From contig CAJQUN010000035.1 of NCBI GenBank assembly GCA_907163345.1, positions 1,485,973-1,549,972 of the forward strand: DNA of 64,000 nt. The letters run 5' to 3'. This stretch comes from Haberlea rhodopensis. Its lineage: Eukaryota > Streptophyta > Magnoliopsida > Lamiales > Gesneriaceae. Below, one piece after another: positions 56,738-64,000 of the stretch (its first letter is position 1; each line of letters starts with the position of its first letter). The translations under genes were made by a program, and so were the position numbers. The notes beneath the pieces were generated by a model, which worked only from the letters and a program-made list of their open reading frames with translations, was not told where the DNA came from and did no database searches.

Positions 56738-59236
56738 ATGCTACGAAGTAACAGACCTATCTTAGAGCCACTTGACTTAGAGATTGAGCGAACTTGTAGA
56801 AGACTTCGGAAAGAAACTAGAGAGATGGCTGAGAATAATCGAGGGAATGGTGAACAACACAATGATGAAGTGCCAATTACAAGGTCCATGATGGACTATG
56901 CACAACCATCTTTTCAAGGCACTATGTCCAGCATCACAAGACCAAGGATCCAAGCTAATAACTTCGAGATCAAGCCTGCCATAATTCAGATGATTCAACA
57001 TTCTGTGCAATTCGGAGGATCGCATACTGATGATCCTAATGCTCATATCTCCAACTTTTTGGAGATATGCGACACATTCAAGCACAATGGCGTCACTGAC
57101 GACGCCATCAGGTTACGACTTTTTCCCTTTTCTTTAAACGATAAAGCTAAGAGCTGGTTGAATTCATTGCCTGCAGGGTCGATCACTACTTGGGAGGGGA
57201 TGGCTCAATCATTCCTATCAAAATACTTTCCCCCTTCCAAGACAGCTAAGATGCGCAATGATATCACCACATTCGTGCAACATGATCCGGAGACTCTATA
57301 TGAAGCTTGGGAGCGCTTCAAGGATCTACTTCGAAGATGCCCACATCATGGCCTTCCTATTTGGCTTCAGGTACAAACATTTTACAATGGTTTATTTTCT
57401 GCTAATAGATCTATGATTGATGCAGCAGCAGGAGGTACCATTATGAGAAAGTCACCTGAGGAAGCTTTTGTACTCTTGGAGGAGATGGCATCCAACAGTT
57501 ACCAGTGGCAGTCCGAAAGGAATGTGCCCAAAAGACCGATTGGGGTGCACCAAGTTGATGAGGTAACAGCAATAAAAGCACAATTGGAGGCGTTGAATAA
57601 GAAAATGGATGGCTTGACCATGACAGCGATGCAAGCTCAAGTGGTCATATGTGACTTGTGTGGAGGAAACCATCAGAGCACGGAATGCCAGGCAGGTAAT
57701 CCTTTTGTGCAAAATATTGAAAATGCTAACTTTATAGGAAACAAGCCACAACAGGGTAATTCTTACTCCAACAACTATAACCAACCATGGAGGAATCATC
57801 CAAACTTCTCTTGGTCCGACCAAAAGAATGTTTTGAACCCTCAACCACAACCGGGTTACCAACCAAAGCCGAGCATGGAGGAATTACTTGTCAAGTTTAT
57901 ATCATCTACTGAGACAAGGATGAGTAACCAAGATGCATCTATCAAGAATTTGGAAACTCAAGTCGGACAATTGGCAACCATCTTGGCCGGCAGAGCACAA
58001 GGAACCCTACCGAGTGACACCGAGAAAAATCCAAGGGAGCAAGTCAATGCCGTGACCTTGAGGAGTGGAAAAGAACTTGGTGATGAGAAGGAGACTGAAA
58101 AGATTGCAATTAAACAAGATGAGAAGGAGCAGCCACGCAACAAGGGTAAGTCCAATAGAGACACTACACCTATAACACCACAAGAAAAGGTACACATTCC
58201 TCTCCCATTCCCTGCAGCAGTTAATAGGGCAAAGGTTGATTCAAACTTTGCCAAATTTTTAGACATGCTTAAGAATTTGCATATAGATATACCGTTTATT
58301 GATGCCTTACGAGAAATGCCAAATTATGCTAAATTCTTAAAGAAGATGTTGTCTAAGAAGCAGAAATTGGGAGAGCACGAGACTGTCTTTTTGACTGAGG
58401 AATGTAGTGCTATTGTGCAAAAGAAATCGGCCACCAAGTTAAAAGATCCAGGGAGTTTCTCTATTCCTTGCACTGTTGGGCCTATTTCTTCTATTAAATC
58501 ATTATGTGATTTGGGTGCTAGTGTGAATTTGATGCCTTTGTCTGTTTTTCAGAGACTTGGATTAGGAGAACCGAAGCCCACGAGGGTAGTGTTACAAATG
58601 GCAGACAAGTCTATCACCTACCCACTAGGAATCATTGAAGATGTGCCAGTAAAGATAGATCAATTCACCTTCCCAGTGGATTTCCTAGTACTGGATATGG
58701 AGGAGGATGTGAGAATGCCATTGATCCTGGGACGCCCATTCTTGGCTACTGGAAGAGCCATCATTGATGTTGAAGAAGGGAAGTTGATCCTCCGTGTAGG
58801 AGAGGATCGTGTTACATTCAATATGTTCAAATCTTCAACACACGCACACAACGAGCATGATTATCTAAAAGTTAACATGATTGACACTTTGCTTGTTGAT
58901 GTGGTGAAAGGTACTAATGAGGTGAACGTGGAGTCTGAGATAGAGCCTAAGGAAGGCAAGAGCCATGACATGGTCAAGTCAAAAAAGGCTAAGAAGCTCA
59001 AGGAGAAAAGGACATTCATGAAGGGAGAGACAGTGCAGCTGCATAAAGCGCCACCACCGCACATTTTCCAAAGCAAGCAAAAGGCGTCATGGGTTGGACC
59101 ATTCAGGGTAACCACTGTCTATGCTCATGGAGCAATTAAGGTAAGTGATCCTATTCTAGGCACTTACGTGGTAAATGATCGGCGGTTAAGGCACTGCAAC
59201 GTGGATGACACTAATCCACATACTCCGAACCGTTAG
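56738..59236 (+). CDS. Athila gag-protease polyprotein lacking RT and integrase
   Basis: One uninterrupted frame of 832 codons. Gag core lies in residues ~75-240 (P-N-A-H-I-S-N-F-L near 92, W-L-N-S-L-P near 138, F-L-S-K-Y-F-P-P). A zinc knuckle C-x2-C-x3-H-x4-C starts at residue 305. The aspartic protease active site is C-D-L-G-A-S with Asp591, in the D-L-G form usual for Athila, followed by I-L-G-R-P-F-L-A-T-G near 665-675. After about residue 700 a Lys/Glu-rich linker leads straight to W-V-G-P-F-R-V-T and a short tail that looks like the end of integrase. About 2.5 kb coding for RT, RNase H and most of integrase is therefore gone without loss of frame. Gag could assemble particles; enzymes would have to come from a relative. 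Confidence 0.93.
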   Translation: MLRSNRPILEPLDLEIERTCRRLRKETREMAENNRGNGEQHNDEVPITRSMMDYAQPSFQGTMSSITRPRIQANNFEIKPAIIQMIQHSVQFGGSHTDDPNAHISNFLEICDTFKHNGVTDDAIRLRLFPFSLNDKAKSWLNSLPAGSITTWEGMAQSFLSKYFPPSKTAKMRNDITTFVQHDPETLYEAWERFKDLLRRCPHHGLPIWLQVQTFYNGLFSANRSMIDAAAGGTIMRKSPEEAFVLLEEMASNSYQWQSERNVPKRPIGVHQVDEVTAIKAQLEALNKKMDGLTMTAMQAQVVICDLCGGNHQSTECQAGNPFVQNIENANFIGNKPQQGNSYSNNYNQPWRNHPNFSWSDQKNVLNPQPQPGYQPKPSMEELLVKFISSTETRMSNQDASIKNLETQVGQLATILAGRAQGTLPSDTEKNPREQVNAVTLRSGKELGDEKETEKIAIKQDEKEQPRNKGKSNRDTTPITPQEKVHIPLPFPAAVNRAKVDSNFAKFLDMLKNLHIDIPFIDALREMPNYAKFLKKMLSKKQKLGEHETVFLTEECSAIVQKKSATKLKDPGSFSIPCTVGPISSIKSLCDLGASVNLMPLSVFQRLGLGEPKPTRVVLQMADKSITYPLGIIEDVPVKIDQFTFPVDFLVLDMEEDVRMPLILGRPFLATGRAIIDVEEGKLILRVGEDRVTFNMFKSSTHAHNEHDYLKVNMIDTLLVDVVKGTNEVNVESEIEPKEGKSHDMVKSKKAKKLKEKRTFMKGETVQLHKAPPPHIFQSKQKASWVGPFRVTTVYAHGAIKVSDPILGTYVVNDRRLRHCNVDDTNPHTPNR

Positions 59237-60740
59237 AGCGATGTTGGTAATAAGTCCAGCTTGGGACTATAAATCAAGAACTTTTTCCTATCCCTTTGCT
59301 TTGCTTTTAGTTTTTTTTTGGTTTGTTTTGTTTCTATTTTTTTTTGATTTTGGTGAGACTCCATGCGTGCTGTGACGTGTTCCAACACTATGCCCCGTGA
59401 GCTGATGAGGAATTGGACAACGATCACTGACGATCGTCGTCAACGGTAAATGTTTTGTCCTATTTTCCATGCTTAGTACATTGAGGACAATGCATGAATT
59501 AAGTTTGGGGGAGTGCATTACTGTGTCATGCTTCTTATTTGGAAATTGATCGTCTCTGGAGCACCAACAAAAATTTTCTTGAAAATGAGTTCAACTAGTA
59601 AGATAAGAGTAAATCATAGTAGTGGTCTCTATTCCATGATGATATTAGTCTCACTATGCATGTCAACTTGAGTTTTGATGATTGTAAGACTTGTTTATGA
59701 ATATCTTGTTTTGAGTAGCATGTCAAAGATGAGGAATATTTTGAGTACATTTGAGTCACAATCTTGTGAATTGCATTTGGAGTAGCGAAAATTTTTGCGA
59801 ACTTAATGAATTGTTTTGAGCATCTTAGAGTACCTTAGAAACTATTTGATGATGACACTTTGAGGCGAAATTTTATAGTTATAAACTCGACTTGGAAATG
59901 ATTTAGGCGATCTTTGGACCGTTTGAGCCTTTCAAGCTTACCATGATATATATCAATCTATAGTGTCCCAATTTGAGCCTAATTGCAAAGGAATGGAGTA
60001 TGTTTAACATACTATTAGCCCTCATTCAACAATTTTTTTTGGCAACTTATTATACCCACCTTTTTGAGCTTAAATTGAAAAGAATTATCCTTACCCAAAG
60101 GGAGTATAATGATTCTCATTGGATGCACATGAATTGCTACATTTGGATGAGCTTATTATTGAAAAGAAAAAAATGATGAATGAGAAAAGAAAAAGATAGA
60201 TAAAGCCTTGAGAAAAAAGTGATTAAATAAGACCCAAAGTGGCCAAGGCTAAAAGAAAAAGAAGATAAGCTCATTTTTGTGCTAGAACTATGAACATTAC
60301 ATGCTTATACTCTCTTCTTTGTGCTATCCTATCTTTTCTTTGAAGCCAACACCTAGGCCTAACGCTACAAGCTTAAAAAGTCCTAGTGATCCAAGTCTAG
60401 GGAGTGACTACATTAGTGGAGAAGTGTTTGAAAATAGGACTATGGAATGCTCGAAAGATAATCTTACTTTTCATTGAATATCATGATTTGATCTATGAAA
60501 ATTGCATGAAACTTGAAAGTGACAATAGCACACACGCACGTTCTGATTTGGCGACGTGTTGCTTGATCTAGGAGAAAACACAACTTGTTAAACTTTCTGA
60601 TTTATTCTGGTTCGTCTGTAAGTGAGATGTCTGAGCTACATGATTGACTACAAATTGGTTTAGTTGAATCTTCAAATATTGAACTCTAGTTTTTGATTTT
60701 ATTTCTTGCTCGAGACGATCAAGTCTAAGTTTGGGGGAGT
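59237..60740 (+). other. Athila 3' noncoding region with two purine tracts
   Basis: No long ORF. The purine-rich word 'aagtttgggggagt' occurs at 59501-59514 and again at 60728-60740, where it abuts the 3' LTR and is the primer for plus-strand synthesis. Confidence 0.75.
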
Positions 60741-62262
60741 TGATAAGTGTGAATTTTACACTTATTTTGCTATGTTTTTGTATTGATTTTTGTATTGATT
60801 CCTGGATGATTTTACGCTTTTTGGTATATTTTTGTGTATTTCAGGAATCTAGGTCCAATGGGATAAAAGTGGAGGAAATAAGCCAATAATGTTGAAAAAG
60901 GACCAAACCGAGCGAAGACGTGAGAAAATGGACTGAAATCTCGAAGGAGGAATTTTTATACAGCTCGCGATCGATCGCCAATAACGAAGATCGATCGCCG
61001 AGCTTTAAAGAGTGGTGCTGAACAGAAGACATTGGCGATCGATCGGCAAGAATTCGAGATCGATCGCCAATGTACAGTGAAGACTCGCGATCGATCGCGA
61101 GGGAACCAAGATCGATCGCGGATTTCCTTATTTTGGCTATCAACGTCCAGTAGAGAAGGAAGATTGATCGCGGAAGAACGAAGATCGATCGCGGAATAAG
61201 AGTTTTTGGAAAAATAAAGACTTTCCATGTTTGGTTCAAGGGGGACTCTTGGCTACACATGTTAAACCTATATATCAGAAGAAGGGACGATTTGGAGAGG
61301 ACTTTTGCCCACTTTTACACAAACCTAGCAGCCCCTCCTCCATCCAAAGCACCACCACAATTCATTGAAGAGCAAGAGCAACGCAAGGAACGGAAGAACG
61401 GAGCGACGCACGGAGCGACATCCTCGTTATCTTAGTATTTCTGAACTTATTAATTTTTATATCAGATTTTGATGTTGAATTTGTTTAAAGACATATTTAT
61501 GCATTATAATTTGATTATGGTTGTTGGCTAAATTCTTTGTCAAGACATAGGGGATCCCATGTTTGAACCCTTGAGTTAATTAACGGTTTTGATTTAATTT
61601 CTATGATCTTTGCGCATAATTTATGTTGTTAATGCTTGTAAAAGATTAGCTACCTTTTGCATGATATTGGTAATCGTAATTGAATTGACCATAGGAGATT
61701 ACGATACGACGTAGTAAATTAGGCCGTGGGTTTTAGGTTGAGACGGACCAAGTAAAATCTAGCACACGTGTGATAGCAATAGATTTACCAAAATCGAAGG
61801 CTAGTAGTTTTCACAAAGCGTTTTTCGGTATTAATTATTCAATAAAGACACGGGAGTGATTTATTGTAGGTTAATGCTAGACTCGTTATAACCGGACCAA
61901 GGTATAACGAATGAAATAGGAAAACTCGTCACCCTAGAACATAGAACATTGAATCTTAATTAATAGACAACTTTTGGGGGATTACATGGGTGAACCGACG
62001 TCTTGATAATTCGTTTATAAATTCTCTTCAATTATTCATCACTGCTGTTTAGGTTGATTTTTGTGCTTAAGTCAATTTAGTTTAATAATCACTCCTTAAT
62101 CGTAGGTTAAATATAGTAATTCTAATCGATCGTGGTAATTGCTACTAGTCCCTGTGGGTACGACACTCCTTACTTTTAAATCCTTATACTAAAACTTGAC
62201 GCCGTGCACTTGCGGTATAGAATCGCTACACTCGAAAATTCTGTTTAAAATAATAGCGATCA
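60741..62262 (+). repeat. Athila 3' LTR
   Basis: Same length and, by eye, same sequence as the 5' LTR; the target duplication gaatg follows at 62263. Confidence 0.97.
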
Positions 62263-62768
62263 GAATGATCCAGAATAATCAAGATTGGCCGGATTATGTA
62301 TTTGAAAAATATGCTCGTGCTGATCATAATTTCATTCACCATGATGTTCGGATGTTCGATCGAAGACAATTAACCGCTTCTGTAATCACTAGAGAGCAAG
62401 CAGGATGTGGCGGCAATACACACGTGGTCAACCTCAAAGCAAGGGAATGCTCTTGCGGAAAATGGAAACAGTTTGGCATACCATGTTCACATGCGATACA
62501 AGTGTGTCGACATTATGGTTTAAATGCGAAAAAATTAGTCATCCAGTATTATAATATGTCTGAGTACTGGAACGCATATCAAGGGCAATTCAATCCACTG
62601 TGGGCAGAGCAGTATTGGGACACCCCGTGCTTCGAGTTATTCCACAACTCCACTCTGCGCACGTCCAAACGGGTAGGTCGTGATCGCACTACACGTATCC
62701 AAAATGAGATGGATTGGCCAGAAGCCCGAGCAAGACGACAAATGGCTTCAAGTTCTAGAAATCAATAA

Positions 62769-62939
62769 ATTTTTGGCGTGTAATTGATTGTATGTTTATT
62801 GTGTAAATAAATTTACGTTATTCTGAAATTATTGTACGTTACGAAATTTTTTATTTGTATGCTCACAAAACAAACATTTTTTTCAAACTTAATTTTATAA
62901 CTACAAGAATCGGTAACAATTTACAACATAATTATGACT
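62769..62939. other. Gap between convergent MULE genes
   Basis: Short AT-rich spacer where the transposase and the opposite gene both terminate. Confidence 0.4.
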
Positions 62940-63294
62940 TCAACGACGACGACGAGTAGCAAGTTTTCCTCCAGTACCACAAGGAGGAGGATTGTCTGTC
63001 TTCTAACTCTTCGTGGCTCAACGACTTCCTCGCCTCTTTGCCTTGCAGCAGGTGTGTTGGCAGGCTGCTGAAATGGAGTCAATTGAGGGAATAGAACTGG
63101 AGAGACATCGAAAGGTGAAGTCATAGAAGAGTATGTTGCAAACCCAATATCTACATTTGTATCCACGCTGCTAGACTGGGCTTCGGTGGGCATAGAGGGA
63201 TATGGCGTGAAGGGAGATATATCATCTGATGGTGCAGGCACAGGAATATAATAGTCTGTATACATATCTGGCTCTGACCACGTAGATGGACCTG
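62940..63294 (-). pseudogene. Plant-mobile-domain-type protein, last exon (tail only)
   Basis: The minus strand shows an acceptor (atattgcag at 63303-63295), then a Pro/Ser-rich frame (M-Y-T-D-Y-Y at 63265, P-x-P-x-P-x-x-D). It ends in P-R-R-V-R-R and, after a one-base frame change near 62995, P-P-P-C-G-T-G-G-K with a terminal Arg run and TGA at 62940. This tail is typical of the MAIN-like / plant mobile domain proteins that MULEs carry in the opposite direction to the transposase. The mobile domain itself would lie to the right and is cut off by another insertion at 63300. Confidence 0.55.
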
Positions 63295-63299
63295 CAATA

Positions 63300-64000
63300 T
63301 GTAAGGACCCCCGTGCCCTTAACCCGTAATTAGTGCATTAAGCCATACCATGAGTGCATATAATCATACCATCAGGGGAAAAACCCTATGCAAGTGCAAC
63401 ACCGTATGCTACCCAGAAAATTTCTTGCATTCAATTCCCAATATTCAAATTCCCCCTACCATTATTATTCACATAACATGCACCCACATAATACACTAAT
63501 ATGCTCTTAGTTCATTTAGCAATTTCCATAATTAATTGCATGCAACCATAATGAACAGAAAGAGGCCATAGCCCATTTATACATCCCATATACACGTAAG
63601 GTGTACTCAATGAATAAACGTGTATTTGATGCATAAAACACTATACCGGATACCGCTACTGGTACTTCTATCCTGGAAGCACCTTCCAAGCACAACTCGA
63701 TCTCAACACTGGATCTGAGCGTCCATCCAGCCAGCTCTGGTACCTCGATCCTGGAAGTACCTCTAACCAAAAGCCCGAGCTCGACTCCAAAGCCGCTACA
63801 CCTGTGTTACCTGCCCCAACAGAGACAGCCCCCACACGGGGTGAGCATACCAATACCACCAATCCAATAAGCATAATATTGCAATTCAAATACAAAATGT
63901 AAATGCTTTAATTTAAATGATACTCCCTGGATGGCAATACCCTCATCCGGGGTCCCCTGTATTGTCCCTGTTCTCAAAATAACCAAACTCATCAAATTCC
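63300..64000. mobile_element. Probable LTR of another retrotransposon, cut by the window end
   Basis: The sequence changes at 63300 to TGTAAGGACCCCCGTGCCC, a typical LTR start, directly inside the intron of the gene to its left. It contains a short repeated phrase ('ggtac(t/c)tc.atcctggaag', 63660, 63740) and no coding sequence. The other end lies beyond the window, and orientation cannot be told because LTRs read TG...CA on both strands. Confidence 0.5.

Larger units (their letters stand above)
55046..62262 (+). mobile_element. Young non-autonomous Athila-like Ty3/Gypsy retrotransposon
   Basis: 7,217 bp, with LTRs of identical length (1,522 bp) in which I find no difference, and GAATG duplicated on both sides. 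Primer-binding site tggcgccgttgccgggga at 56573-56590 and the long 3' noncoding zone are Athila traits. Only one ORF (gag-protease) is present; RT, RNase H and integrase are missing. It sits inside the MULE transposase gene. Identical LTRs mean insertion very recently on an evolutionary scale. Confidence 0.95.
53094..62768 (+). pseudogene. MULE (MuDR-type) transposase, split by a retrotransposon
   Basis: Reading starts at the Met at 53094 (S-I-K-V-L-L-Y-W-G-D). A frameshift near 53190 moves to the frame of 53158-54048; another, in a ten-A run near 53984, moves to 53882-55048. The order fits MuDR-type proteins: an N-terminal PB1-like segment, acidic linker, W-R-F-x-like zinc-binding domain, then the MULE transposase core with the first catalytic Asp in V-D-G-T-H-L (54425) and the second in S-D-R-H-P-G (54614). 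At 55045 an Athila element interrupts the frame; coding resumes at 62268 and includes the SWIM zinc finger C-S-C-G-K...P-C-S-H (62448-62490) and ends at 62768. Excluding the insertion the core and SWIM finger are otherwise open. Confidence 0.92.

Overview
This is nuclear DNA of a flowering plant. The evidence is spliced genes with GT-AG introns, a plant-specific DMP membrane protein, an RLCK-VI kinase, a plant prolyl 4-hydroxylase, and a dense load of plant LTR retrotransposon lineages (Copia, Athila, Tat, TRIM) together with a Mutator-like (MULE) element. The retroelement vocabulary, especially an extra ORF behind a Copia pol and Tat antisense ORFs, fits a eudicot and probably an asterid; I cannot name the species.

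Layout. 1-2684: Gypsy LTR remnant and a 5'-truncated Copia reverse transcriptase/RNase H with its 3' LTR. 2884-3266: last two exons of a methionine sulfoxide reductase B gene. 3974-4418 (-): a three-exon twin-CX9C mitochondrial protein like COA4. 6352-7014 (-): a DMP (DUF679) gene. 10154-13484: an inverted-repeat-bounded element holding a broken THESEUS1-like receptor-kinase copy and a LINE fragment. 14452-15051 (-): a conserved plant gene with a PNRC-like tail. 15448-21179: a Tat-lineage LTR element with both LTRs and a TTAAT target duplication; it has lost gag, protease and RT but keeps a spliced antisense gene that reads open. 23087-30546: a second, rearranged Tat family; an LTR with primer-binding site is followed by fragments of a glycosyltransferase gene and probably a PPR gene, then a palindrome of about 5 kb. 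30547-38702: a Gypsy LTR and gag with a TRIM array at its primer-binding site, fused to a decayed Copia pol.

38703-49296 is mostly AT-rich intergenic DNA with a cryptochrome first-exon fragment, but includes the intact nine-exon RLCK-VI kinase (43339-46064, one GC-AG intron). 49297-51876 is an intact seven-exon prolyl 4-hydroxylase. From about 52410 to at least 63294 lies a MULE: an array of 23-bp palindromes, a transposase, and the tail of a convergent plant-mobile-domain-like gene. A very young Athila element (55046-62262, same-length LTRs with no difference seen, GAATG duplication) splits the transposase. It encodes a single gag-protease ORF from which RT, RNase H and integrase have been removed without breaking the frame.

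The genes do not form a shared pathway. The likely working host genes are COA4-like, DMP, PNRC-like, RLCK-VI and P4H. The rest is a record of nested transposition, gene capture and template switching.
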